Below, piece by piece: positions 46,612 to 55,005 of a DNA stretch of 55,005 nt. A program made the position numbers and the translations under genes. Positions within the stretch are counted from its first letter, which is position 1. Every line of letters starts with the position of its first letter. The stretch covers positions 1-55,005 of the forward strand of contig CAYMGX010000009.1 in NCBI GenBank assembly GCA_964390065.1, in the 5' to 3' direction. Source of the stretch: JAAZBG01 sp964390065 (GTDB lineage: Bacteria > Fibrobacterota > Chitinivibrionia > Chitinivibrionales > Chitinispirillaceae). Under the pieces are notes generated by a model that was not told the origin of the DNA, made no database searches, and was given only the letters and a program-made list of their open reading frames with translations.

Positions 46612-46702
46612 ACGTAGAGAATGGTGATTTTATTTAAACTGAGATCTGAAAATTGAAAACGATAGAGTATGCATATATGAAAGTGATTAGCGGAGATTAG
46701 AA

Positions 46703-47815
46703 ATGGCTACGGTAGCAGCAACAAAATCACCACCAGCACCCTTTGCCTTTATTCCCGGTACCAATACAACTGGTCAACCGATTTTTTCGGTTCTTGTTAA
46801 AAGGTCCTACCGCATTGAGGAAAGGCAGCATTTGTGCCGGATCGAAGCGGCAAATGAACTCCGAAAGATTGACAAGTACTATGACGGAGGTGATCCGTTA
46901 ACGACAACGGTACAATACGAAAATGAAACAGCAGGATTTAAGCCTTTGACGGATGTTGTTGTTATCGGGAATGCGCATACCCCCAAAGGAATAGAGTGCC
47001 TCGAAATGGATGTATGTGTTGAGGTAGGACCTGTAATGAAAGTTATCAGAATTATTGGCGATCGCCGATGCCGATATCGTAAAGGAATGGATCCCCGTAT
47101 CAGTGAACCTCTGCCTTTTACCACAATGCCAATCCGTTATGAGCTTGCTTATGGCGGAAAAGATGAGAAAAGTAATCCGAAGTCGCCGTTTTTTTATCCG
47201 CGCAACTATCAGGGACGGGGGATTGTCATAAAGAATCGTTCTGAGCTCATTGATGATCTTCAGTTACCTAACATAGAAGATCCGGCTGACCTTCTCTCTC
47301 CGGACAGGATCGTGCTTGACAAGCCGGAAAGGTGGGTTGATCAGCCGATGCCGCAGGGGTTCGGGTGGTATAGCCGTACATGGTATCCCCGCAGTATCTA
47401 TGCAGGAGCTGTTCCCGGGTTCATGGACATTGACTGCCTTACTGCTGAGGAAAAACTCGGTTTAGTGCCTGCCAACCATGTAAAGCTTGCACGTCGGTTC
47501 AAATTACCAATGTTTGATATAAAATTCAATAATGGTGCATCTCCGGGGCTTGCTTTGCCCTATTTGTGTGGAGACGAGCAACTACGAATAGTTAATATGA
47601 CAAAAGCTGGTGAGCTATGCTTCAGACTTCCGAACGATATGCCGTCTGTTGCTATTGATATTGGATTTGGAAGCGATACACCGGATCCAGTGATGCAAAC
47701 GGTTTGCGTACGTACTGAAGATCTTGAGGTTGATATCATCTGGAGTTTCAGCGTTCCCTATCCGGGAATCAGTTGGCTTTCAACTATGAAAAAACTCAAA
47801 ATTGAGGTAGTTTGA
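46703..47815 (+). CDS. DUF2169 protein 1 (T6SS effector adaptor)
   Basis: The 370-aa protein belongs to DUF2169, a family that acts as loading chaperone for VgrG/PAAR-borne effectors in studied systems. It shows the family stretches PFAFIPGTNTTGQPIFSVLVK, DVVVIGNAHTP, GDRRCRYRKG, FTTMPIRYELAYGG and QGFGWYSRTWYPR. It is 91 bases after vgrG. The next gene is a diverged copy of it, about one third to half identical by eye, so the pair probably arose by duplication. Confidence 0.85.
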   Translation: MATVAATKSPPAPFAFIPGTNTTGQPIFSVLVKRSYRIEERQHLCRIEAANELRKIDKYYDGGDPLTTTVQYENETAGFKPLTDVVVIGNAHTPKGIECLEMDVCVEVGPVMKVIRIIGDRRCRYRKGMDPRISEPLPFTTMPIRYELAYGGKDEKSNPKSPFFYPRNYQGRGIVIKNRSELIDDLQLPNIEDPADLLSPDRIVLDKPERWVDQPMPQGFGWYSRTWYPRSIYAGAVPGFMDIDCLTAEEKLGLVPANHVKLARRFKLPMFDIKFNNGASPGLALPYLCGDEQLRIVNMTKAGELCFRLPNDMPSVAIDIGFGSDTPDPVMQTVCVRTEDLEVDIIWSFSVPYPGISWLSTMKKLKIEVV

Positions 47816-47818
47816 TAT

Positions 47819-48949
47819 ATGGTTGACAATGGAACAATGTCTGCTGAAGCTGAATGTGCCGTAAAAAAAACGCCTGAACGGGTTATAATACTATCCGGAC
47901 AAACTCCTGATGGTGACTATATTTTAAGTTCACTGTTTAAGAGAACCTATGATATTGTACCGGGAGGAGTATGTACACGTGCCTTACTTGATGCGCCTAT
48001 GAACTCCGGCGATGTCAACTATGACGGGCCAATGAACTCATCACTAAAGTATGAAAGCGATTTTGTTCCCTGGAAGAACAGGACTGATATTGTTTTCAAT
48101 GGAGCAGCATACGCTCCGCAGCAGAAACCACTGCAACAACTCATAGCAACACTCTCTGTTGGTTCGGTAACCAAAAGTATATTCGTAATTGGCGACCGTA
48201 CCTGCACATTTCGTCTGCACAGAGATCCTCTGTTTAGTGATCCGTTACCTTTTGTCAAAATGGAAATTCGCTATGAACGGGCGTATGGCGGTATTGATAT
48301 TTATTCAAATCCGGCCATGCAATATGGTTATCCACGAAATCATTTAGGTTGCGGTTTTGTTGTAAAAAACAATCGCAGGAGTATCGATGAACTCCAGCTT
48401 CCAAACATTGAAGATCCTGAGAATATTCTGCATCCTGGAAATATCTGTTGTGGAGATTTTAAAAAGTGGGAGCTGCAACCTTTGTCGCAAGGGTTTGGCT
48501 GGTATGCTAAATTCTGGCAGCCGCGTGCTGCGCTTGCTGGAGTTATGCCTGCAGATCGTGCCATCGAAGAGAAGTTACGAAATGCTTTTGAACTTCTGGT
48601 TCCAAAGTCTCAAAAGGAGCTGTTTGCGCAGACGAAACTTCCCTCAATGGATTTTTCCTTCTTTAACGGGGCTTCGCAAGGTCTGGCAGTACCATACCTG
48701 AATGGCGATGAACAGGTACAGTGTGTCAATTTGTCACCGGAATCAGTTACCGGTTTCAGACTTCCCGGGGAAAAACCGAAGCTGAGAGTCGATTTTGGTT
48801 TTGGTGAACAACAGCCCGAAACAGTACTCCATACAGTATTAATTCGAATGGAGGAAAAGCAGGTTGATCTCGTTTGGCGGGGTGCGGTTTCCTATCCAGG
48901 ACCGGATTGGTTGCCTCAAATGAAGAAAAAGGAGATCTCACTGAAATGA
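47819..48949 (+). CDS. DUF2169 protein 2 (T6SS effector adaptor)
   Basis: The 376-aa protein is the second DUF2169 copy, sharing the same motifs in order (DIVFNGAAYAPQ, GDRTCTFRLHRDPLFSDPLPF, VKMEIRYERAYGG, PLSQGFGWYAKFWQPR and SMDFSFFNGASQGLAVPY). It starts 3 bases after the first copy ends. Copy 2 lacks the SKDP spacing seen at the copy 1 start but is otherwise full length. Two adaptors in tandem could serve two effectors or form a heteromer; both ideas are inference. Confidence 0.85.
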   Translation: MVDNGTMSAEAECAVKKTPERVIILSGQTPDGDYILSSLFKRTYDIVPGGVCTRALLDAPMNSGDVNYDGPMNSSLKYESDFVPWKNRTDIVFNGAAYAPQQKPLQQLIATLSVGSVTKSIFVIGDRTCTFRLHRDPLFSDPLPFVKMEIRYERAYGGIDIYSNPAMQYGYPRNHLGCGFVVKNNRRSIDELQLPNIEDPENILHPGNICCGDFKKWELQPLSQGFGWYAKFWQPRAALAGVMPADRAIEEKLRNAFELLVPKSQKELFAQTKLPSMDFSFFNGASQGLAVPYLNGDEQVQCVNLSPESVTGFRLPGEKPKLRVDFGFGEQQPETVLHTVLIRMEEKQVDLVWRGAVSYPGPDWLPQMKKKEISLK

Positions 48950-48988
48950 ATCGTAATAAAAATAGATCTGCAGAAAGGATATCATTAT

Positions 48989-49768
48989 ATGCCTAATTTT
49001 AATGCAGTTAAATTGACTGATTTTGTTGTAGGGGTCGATGTGCATCCTCTTGCACCAGGGGTGCCGATACATCCGTATTTCGGACCTATTTTTCTTTGGC
49101 ATTCACCCCAATTTCCGAAGTCAAATGTGTTTATTAATGGAATGCCTGCCTGCACGATCGGTTCTATGGGGTATTATCTGCATATTCCCCAGGGGGCAGT
49201 ACCGGTTGAACCCACCAATGCTCCATATTGGTTTCGATATCTTACCAATGTTGTCATGGGAGTCGTTTTGATGGGATTATCGACACTTGCAAATATTGTG
49301 ATTGCTTCAATATCATCGATTATTCCAAATAAACCTGCATGTATAGATGATTTCATCGGTGAAGTGACTGGAAGTACCGGGGCGACTTCGCAGGGTTGGG
49401 CGATGGTCGGTACCAGTTTTTCGATTTTTACCAGTTGGCAAACGTGGGTGCAATTATTGATGCCGCCAATTCCCTTTTGTGGATCGCAAGGGTCGACTGC
49501 TCTTGGGAACCCTAAGGTTACTGTCAATGGAAGCCCATTAGCAATTGTTTGTCCATTGGCAGCAACGTCCTGCAGCATGATTCCGGTTGTTCCTAATGCA
49601 ATGCCGCTCGGGTTTAGTAATGTTATGGTTGGTATGAGTATAGACGATTTGATAAAAGGATTGTTGGTGAATGCTGTAAAGTCAGGGATTTCTGCAGGTA
49701 TTGGAGCTGGTGTTGGCAAATTAAGCAACAAAATTACCGGTAAATTGTTTTGTGGATGTAAAAAATAA
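48989..49768 (+). CDS. PAAR-like (DUF4150-type) spike-tip protein
   Basis: The 259-aa protein has PAAR-like halves: KSNVFINGMPACTIGSMGYY (about 42-61) and NPKVTVNGSPLAIVCPLAAT (about 173-192). Between them lies a hydrophobic stretch (about 78-112) and a helical part. PAAR tips sharpen VgrG and dock effectors. DUF2169 next to DUF4150 is a recognised pairing in T6SS effector clusters. The ATG has AGAAAGGATATC upstream. The Rhs gene follows by 80 bases. Confidence 0.82.
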   Translation: MPNFNAVKLTDFVVGVDVHPLAPGVPIHPYFGPIFLWHSPQFPKSNVFINGMPACTIGSMGYYLHIPQGAVPVEPTNAPYWFRYLTNVVMGVVLMGLSTLANIVIASISSIIPNKPACIDDFIGEVTGSTGATSQGWAMVGTSFSIFTSWQTWVQLLMPPIPFCGSQGSTALGNPKVTVNGSPLAIVCPLAATSCSMIPVVPNAMPLGFSNVMVGMSIDDLIKGLLVNAVKSGISAGIGAGVGKLSNKITGKLFCGCKK

Positions 49769-49848
49769 AGTGCTATGTCAAGTTGTTTTTATGTGAGACA
49801 GCAAATAATAGTAGACGAATATGATTTCATAAGGATTTTGTAAATTTC

Positions 49849-52800
49849 ATGAAAAGTGGAAAAATGTCAATCGGTCATCCTGTCGATGTTGCAACAGGGA
49901 TGGTAACTGAAGACAAAACGGATATTGCAATTGCAGGAAAAGTCCCGCTGACGTGGGAGAGGAATTATAATCACTTTCTGCATGATCAGGAGTACTCGCC
50001 GCTGGGTATCGGATGGTCGAACCGTTATTTTATGACACTTACAAGAGAGGAATCCCGTTTCTGTCTCAATAGTGCCGATGGTGATACCGTCTATTTCGAT
50101 GACCCTGAAAACTCTGTTGACAAGGGTGGAATTGTTCGGAACCTGACTACCTTTCAGGAACTTTCAGCGTATCATGATAATTACATTGTAACCAACTGGG
50201 ATGTTGAAACGGGGGAGATCGAACGGTTTATATTTAAAACCTCTGGTTCCGGCTATGAAGCGCGACTTGCAAGTATCGAGGACATAACCGGTCAGGCACT
50301 TGATCTGATCTATGATTCCGGATCGCATCTTACAGGAGTAGCACAGCGTTTAGAGAAAAAACGTCTTATCATTTCCTATACAACTGCAAACCAGATAGAA
50401 AAAGTCAGTCTTGAACTGTCAAAGTATAACTCCCGCACACTGGTATACTATTCGTATGATGAACAGGGATGTCTTGTTGCGGCAAAAGATGCCCGCGGGT
50501 TTATTGACCGGTACGAATATGATGAACAAAAGCGTTTGACACGTGAAATAGTCAAGGATGGCGGGATCTTTTATTTCAACTATGACGATAAAAATCGCTG
50601 TGTTAAAACCTCCGGTCTTGACCGGTACGACGAAAAGACCTTGAAATTTCTCGATCACATCGGGTGGACCGAGGTAACCAACAGTTATGGTTTTACAACG
50701 CGATATCAGCATACACCCAGCGGTCAGGTGTTGAGTGTCGCTGAGCCGACAGGGGGGATAAAAACCACGGAGTACGATGACTATGGCAGAATTGTCAAGG
50801 AGATCGATGCGCTTGGTGGTGTGATTGGGTATGAGTATGATTCGATGGGGAACCGCTCGAAGATCACGGATCAGCTTGGTAATGCCTGGGAGTTGGAGTT
50901 CAATGATGTTCACCAGCCGGTTAAATTGACTGCTCCAAATGCCGGAATTTGGAAAAGAAAATACGATGAAAAACATCGGCTGGTTGAAACGATCAATCCT
51001 CTGGGGGCTGTATGGAAGCTTGAGTACAATTACTATGGAAATCTCATCTCTTCCACCGATCCGCTTGGAGCACAGTTCAAACAGTCATTTACCAGTAATG
51101 GGATTCTCCGTGATATTACTGATCCGCTTGGAAATGTTACCAGGTATACATTCGATGATGAAAATCGTTTGACAGAAAAAACGGGTCCCATGGAAGATAC
51201 TACCCGGTTTGAATATGATGTTGCGGGAAATCCACTGAAGATCCTTTTTCCCGATAACACAGGTATTCGGGGGGAGTATAATGCTGGTGGGCAACTTACA
51301 AGATTTATTGATGGTGAAGGGCGAGAGACCAGATATACTTATGGTTCATGTCAGCGACTTTTGGAGAAAATTGATCCTAATGGCGACAGTGTAAAATTTG
51401 AATGGGGAACGGAACCGAAACACCTTGATAGAGTTATCAATGAGAAAGGTGAGGTTTACACTTTTGAGCGGGATGGCGCGGGAAGGGTTGTAAGAGAAAC
51501 TGGTTTTGATAAACGGGTAACACGCTTTGACTACGATATGGCTGGCCGCCTCCTGGCAACTACGAACAACATGGACAAACGTTTCGTTTTCAAACGTAAT
51601 GCAAAAGGTATGCTGGTTAAGGAGGAACTGCCAGGTGGTGGAGCTGCCTCCTTTGATTATGATCCAATAGGTAACCTGATTTCTGCTGTAAATGAAGAGT
51701 GTAAGGTCGCATTTGAGCGGGATCCTCTCGGCAGAATTATTAAAGAGATGCAGGGCGATGATTGGGTTGAGACTGAGTATGATGCTGTGAGCAATATTGT
51801 CCGAAATACCACAAGTAAAGGCTTTGAAGCAACGTACAAAAACAACGCCAATGGTGATATCGTCGAGCTTACAACGAATAGCAACCATACGGTAGAGTTC
51901 AACCGCAATTCCTATGGTGAAGAAACATCCCGCCTGCTACCGGGAAAACGCGCAAGACTTGACCGTGAATATGACAATGTCGGACAGATGGTTGAGCAGC
52001 GGCTGCATGTGCTTCCCAAGGATGTCTCATATGCACTCAGTTTATCTGATGATTTGTCAGCAGGGACAAAAAGCAATATTGCTGTGAGCAGAAGCTACCG
52101 TTATGACAATGCCGGTTCGCTGACTTCGATTGACGATAGCTTCTGGGGAAAGACTGAATATGTTTACGATCCTGCACAGAGGCTGATTAAAGCATTACGA
52201 TCACAGGGTGAGAGTGAACAGTTTGCGTATGACAGCACCGGGAACATGGTACAGAAAATCTCCGGAAGCGAGGAGGTCCGGAATACGTATAGTGCAGGTA
52301 ATCAGCTCCAGAGTTCTGGTGACACAAAATATGATTATGATGGGAATGGTCGCCGGATAAGAAAAATTGAACAAGCATCCACATCTTCACCGCAGGAGTG
52401 GGTTTACACCTGGGATGAGCGGGATCAACTGAAGACCGTTACCAAGCCCGATGGTGATGTGTGGAATTATTCGTATGATGCCTTAGGACGCCGCATTTCA
52501 AAAAAAGGTCCGGAGAAAACCGAGCAATTTGTATGGTATGGCAATGTTGTTATTCACCATTCGGTAAATGATACAGAGCCGGTTACCTGGCTATTTGAGC
52601 AGAACTCATTTAGGCCCCTTGGGAAAATAGAAAATGATAAATTCTACTCAGTAATTATCGACCACCTTGGTACCCCACGGGAGATGGTGGATGAAGCGGG
52701 GAAGATAGTCTGGTCGGTTGTGCACAAATCATGGGGGTTGGTTGACAGAACCGGGGTGCATGAAATAGATTGCCAGATACGGTTTCAGGGTCAATGGTTT

Positions 52801-53280
52801 GATGATGAGAGCGGGTTGTGTTATAATCGGTTCAGGTATTATGATGGGGAGGTGGGGCAGTTTTTATGTAAGGATCCGATTAGAATTTTAGGAGGACTAA
52901 ATGAATACAAGTATACAATAAATCCAATTAGCTGGTTTGATTCCTTTGGATTATGCCCGAAAAGAAGAGACCAAAATTCTGATGATATAACCTTTGATAG
53001 TCAGGAGCAAGCATTACAAGAAGCTCTTAGGCGTCATAATTCAGATGATCCTTCTTTATATGAACCCATAACAGTGTATGGGAAAAATGATAATTTGAAA
53101 GGCCCAAATGGAGAACCTTACGAAATAATAGTAACGATTAGTAATGGAGATGATATCGAATTCGAACACCATAAGTGGGGTCATACATTTGAAGATACTG
53201 ATGAATATGAAATTCCTCATTACCATGGGCCAAAAGGTGAGCACATATCATATGGTGAGCACCCCTTATATGGACGATAG
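49849..53280 (+). CDS. Rhs polymorphic toxin with unassigned His-rich C-terminal domain
   Basis: The 1143-aa protein has an Rhs core (1-1035) that starts with GHPVDVATGMVTEDKTDIAI, contains many YD repeats (for instance YEYDSMGNRSKITDQLGN) and ends with the core-closing motif (DPIRILGG, NEYKYTINP, then WFDSFGL ending at L1035). Rhs cores form a shell around the toxin, which is usually released by cleavage next to that motif. The C-terminal 108 residues carry clustered His (EFEHHKWGH and YEIPHYHGPKGEHISYGEH), which suits a metal-dependent nuclease, but I cannot name the family. Its DNA is more AT-rich than the core. No signal peptide is present; delivery should be via the VgrG/PAAR-like module upstream. 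The immunity gene follows 8 bases later. Confidence 0.9.
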   Translation: MKSGKMSIGHPVDVATGMVTEDKTDIAIAGKVPLTWERNYNHFLHDQEYSPLGIGWSNRYFMTLTREESRFCLNSADGDTVYFDDPENSVDKGGIVRNLTTFQELSAYHDNYIVTNWDVETGEIERFIFKTSGSGYEARLASIEDITGQALDLIYDSGSHLTGVAQRLEKKRLIISYTTANQIEKVSLELSKYNSRTLVYYSYDEQGCLVAAKDARGFIDRYEYDEQKRLTREIVKDGGIFYFNYDDKNRCVKTSGLDRYDEKTLKFLDHIGWTEVTNSYGFTTRYQHTPSGQVLSVAEPTGGIKTTEYDDYGRIVKEIDALGGVIGYEYDSMGNRSKITDQLGNAWELEFNDVHQPVKLTAPNAGIWKRKYDEKHRLVETINPLGAVWKLEYNYYGNLISSTDPLGAQFKQSFTSNGILRDITDPLGNVTRYTFDDENRLTEKTGPMEDTTRFEYDVAGNPLKILFPDNTGIRGEYNAGGQLTRFIDGEGRETRYTYGSCQRLLEKIDPNGDSVKFEWGTEPKHLDRVINEKGEVYTFERDGAGRVVRETGFDKRVTRFDYDMAGRLLATTNNMDKRFVFKRNAKGMLVKEELPGGGAASFDYDPIGNLISAVNEECKVAFERDPLGRIIKEMQGDDWVETEYDAVSNIVRNTTSKGFEATYKNNANGDIVELTTNSNHTVEFNRNSYGEETSRLLPGKRARLDREYDNVGQMVEQRLHVLPKDVSYALSLSDDLSAGTKSNIAVSRSYRYDNAGSLTSIDDSFWGKTEYVYDPAQRLIKALRSQGESEQFAYDSTGNMVQKISGSEEVRNTYSAGNQLQSSGDTKYDYDGNGRRIRKIEQASTSSPQEWVYTWDERDQLKTVTKPDGDVWNYSYDALGRRISKKGPEKTEQFVWYGNVVIHHSVNDTEPVTWLFEQNSFRPLGKIENDKFYSVIIDHLGTPREMVDEAGKIVWSVVHKSWGLVDRTGVHEIDCQIRFQGQWFDDESGLCYNRFRYYDGEVGQFLCKDPIRILGGLNEYKYTINPISWFDSFGLCPKRRDQNSDDITFDSQEQALQEALRRHNSDDPSLYEPITVYGKNDNLKGPNGEPYEIIVTISNGDDIEFEHHKWGHTFEDTDEYEIPHYHGPKGEHISYGEHPLYGR

Positions 53281-53288
53281 GAGTTACG

Positions 53289-54065
53289 ATGCGATTTTTA
53301 AAAATAAGAGTAAATGCAAAGTCATCATTTTTTAACGATCTATTTTATGATAACTTATATTTTATTGATGAAATTGATTCAAAACCTATTGATACTTTTC
53401 TAAATGTTTTTGTTGAAAATTCTAAATTATTTACGAATTTACTTATGTTGAAATTTACACGGGTTTTATTTAAAGATGATAGAACATTCAGTGTAATTTT
53501 TGAGAAAAAAGGTAAACCTCAAAATGAGTTTGATATTTTATGTGGAAATTTTAAAAACATTGAACCTTTTGTTAGTAATAAATCTATTGTCAACTCAAAC
53601 GGAACTAGGTATGTTTCAGGACTGATAAAAATAAATGATCCAACCAATAGTATTGAGCTCAGGACTGAAATAGTTAACTTGGTATGTAGCAAATCATTTT
53701 CAAGGACTGGAATAATCGGCATTACAATGGCAAATTCATCGGAGTTGGAAAATAATACTAGGGATGCAATACAAAAAGATTTAGAGTTTTTTATAAAATG
53801 TAATTCAAAATCTTATCAATCGCAAAATGAATGGGATAATGATTATAACAACAAACGATTCTTGTTGACAAATATTATAAATCAACTTCTTTCATTAAAA
53901 ATATTAGTTGTTCTTCCCATGGTCAATGACCCGCCCAAAAAGGGGTATTTACTTATAGAATCCAATGAAATTTTCCAGAAATTAATAGCAAACATTGAAA
54001 TTAGTGATATTGACGAAAATGAGTTGATAAGCAAAAACAAATACGAGATAGGACTATTACATTAA
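53289..54065 (+). CDS. Putative immunity protein for the Rhs toxin
   Basis: The 258-aa protein follows the Rhs stop by 8 bases, with a good TAGGAG site. It is soluble by eye, with no signal peptide or membrane segment, and shows no recognised family. It is visibly AT-rich (low GC, many Asn, Lys, Ile). Position and composition match cognate immunity proteins of polymorphic toxins, so the call rests on context. A cytoplasmic location would fit a toxin acting on DNA or RNA. Confidence 0.65.
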   Translation: MRFLKIRVNAKSSFFNDLFYDNLYFIDEIDSKPIDTFLNVFVENSKLFTNLLMLKFTRVLFKDDRTFSVIFEKKGKPQNEFDILCGNFKNIEPFVSNKSIVNSNGTRYVSGLIKINDPTNSIELRTEIVNLVCSKSFSRTGIIGITMANSSELENNTRDAIQKDLEFFIKCNSKSYQSQNEWDNDYNNKRFLLTNIINQLLSLKILVVLPMVNDPPKKGYLLIESNEIFQKLIANIEISDIDENELISKNKYEIGLLH

Positions 54066-54353
54066 ATAAGACCAAAAAAATAAGATCAATTAAAATAGGT
54101 GTGATTGTTTAAGTTGACATCATACATCCAGCCGAATTGTTCAACATAACAGTTTCGTGCGGTGACCCGCCCAGATTTGTGGACAAATAAAGAAATTGAC
54201 AACGTGGCACGTACCATTCCTGAATAATCGGGATTAAATTAATATAAAAAGAGATACCAGAATTATCCTGATAGATAGTATTTTTACTGTACAAACCATT
54301 CAGTTTGCAACATCTGAAGTACGACTGTTATCAACAATAAACCGGAATTTTGA
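54066..54353. other. Intergenic stretch, possible gene remnant
   Basis: This 288-base stretch lies after the immunity candidate. One + frame near 54115-54190 reads as a short coherent segment ending with CGDPPRFVDK and then a stop, as if it were the tail of a former gene, but no family is recognised. Nothing else is clear. Confidence 0.3.
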
Positions 54354-55005
54354 ATGATTGAAAACAAATCCTCATCACCTGTCAATCACGTCAAGCACTC
54401 AATCGACCGGACCTTGAGAACAATAGAGCGACGTACACGACACTACCGTAATACTATCATTGTGGTTGTTTCAATTGTTGCAACTGCAGTGATTCTAGCA
54501 ATAGTAACGTTTTCCTGGCAACCGCTCTGTGCGATTTTTCTCCTTCCTGCGGTCGTCGTTACATTCATTTATGTCGATTGCCGTGTCATTAAAATCTGGA
54601 GCGATGAGCTTCTTGACCTGTGGAAAAAAAACGAACTTGACCTTGACTTATACACCAAATCAATCACCGTGATGAAAATGATTCCAAAATTTACATTAAA
54701 CAGCATGTTAAAGCTCCTGCCGGTGCAGTGTGCAGTTAAAAAGGAGGATGCCGGTATTCGTGCTGCGATTGCAGCAACACTATCCTCCATCAGTTCCAGT
54801 CATCTGCTTAACAGCACCATATCACTTTGTATAGGTATAGCCGGTCCCTTATCGGTTGCAATCAGCCTGGTTACCTTTTCGTTTTGGCCGCTTTCTGGCA
54901 CAATTGCAGGAGTTCTTGCGGTTGCGGCAAAACCGTTTTTCGAACGGAAGCTCTGGCACCGCTGGCAAACAACGGTATCGGGAATCAGCGAAAAGCCTGA
55001 TAAAG
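54354..55005 (+). CDS. Membrane protein, partial (runs off right edge)
   Basis: A + frame starts at ATG 54354 and stays open for 217 codons to the window edge without a stop. The product has a basic N-terminal helix (about 20-33, RTLRTIERRTRHYRN), two membrane segments (about 35-57 and 60-78), a cytoplasmic-looking stretch (about 80-135) and a further hydrophobic region (about 150-190). I do not recognise a family. It follows the T6SS effector module on the same strand, but its composition is more like the rest of the genome than the immunity gene. The upstream ribosome site is weak (GGAAT). Confidence 0.6.
   Translation, partial: MIENKSSSPVNHVKHSIDRTLRTIERRTRHYRNTIIVVVSIVATAVILAIVTFSWQPLCAIFLLPAVVVTFIYVDCRVIKIWSDELLDLWKKNELDLDLYTKSITVMKMIPKFTLNSMLKLLPVQCAVKKEDAGIRAAIAATLSSISSSHLLNSTISLCIGIAGPLSVAISLVTFSFWPLSGTIAGVLAVAAKPFFERKLWHRWQTTVSGISEKPDK

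Noticed and set aside
49174..50976. Two 185-aa reverse frames opposite the PAAR-like and rhs genes
   Set aside because: They are antisense shadows of clearly coding + strand genes, with no recognisable family.
54109..54294. 61-aa reverse frame in the last intergenic gap
   Set aside because: No ribosome site or family; the complementary strand reads equally well as a short remnant, so neither is supported.

Overview
The window looks like one scaffold piece from a Gram-negative (diderm) bacterium of moderate to low GC. An outer-membrane barrel pair of the PorV/PorQ (UPF0164) type, a secreted protein ending in a FlgD-like Ig module, a LolA-like carrier, DUF1573, PEGA and lamin-tail-domain proteins together suggest the FCB superphylum, perhaps a Fibrobacterota/Chitinispirillia-like lineage. 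That placement is inference from family content; no rRNA gene is present.

Layout. Positions 1-8.6 kb are a mixed region. It holds a PLD-nuclease/SF2-helicase/DUF3427 protein, a large multi-PAS hybrid histidine kinase interrupted by a 100-N gap, tRNA-Ser(GGA) with a terminator, and an unrecognised 278-aa protein. The gap is flanked by a 55-bp exact duplication. Collapsing the two copies restores one continuous reading frame, so the break is almost certainly an assembly artefact.

From 9.0 to 24.2 kb lies a forward envelope and cell-cycle block: a stand-alone ThiD2-family protein overlapping ftsK; a lolA-like gene, a secreted FlgD-Ig protein and two PorV/PorQ-type barrels; then mreB, mreC, mreD, mrdA (PBP2) and rodA, the elongasome; then an ATP-grasp protein of unknown substrate. 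A near-perfect sigma-70 promoter sits between mreB and mreC. A bidirectional terminator closes the block.

From 24.5 to 33.9 kb are mostly reverse-strand housekeeping and surface genes: a three-domain lamin-tail protein, a STAS-domain protein (+), a MORN-like lipoprotein, valS, a DUF1573 protein (+), a SAM methyltransferase, a TPR membrane protein and a PEGA protein.

From 34.2 kb to the end is a type VI secretion locus on the + strand: tssK, tssL, tssA, tssB, tssC, hcp, tssE, tssF, tssG, vgrG, two tandem DUF2169 genes, a PAAR-like (DUF4150-type) gene, an Rhs polymorphic toxin with a His-rich C-terminal domain that I cannot assign, and a putative AT-rich immunity gene. tssM, tssH (clpV) and tssJ are absent from the window. 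A paired-hairpin inverted repeat separates hcp from tssE. A membrane protein gene runs off the right edge.

The best candidates for new biology are the Rhs C-terminal toxin with its immunity gene and the duplicated DUF2169/PAAR-like loading module. The PLD-helicase-DUF3427 protein, the ATP-grasp gene behind rodA, and the envelope cassette between ftsK and mreB are secondary interests.
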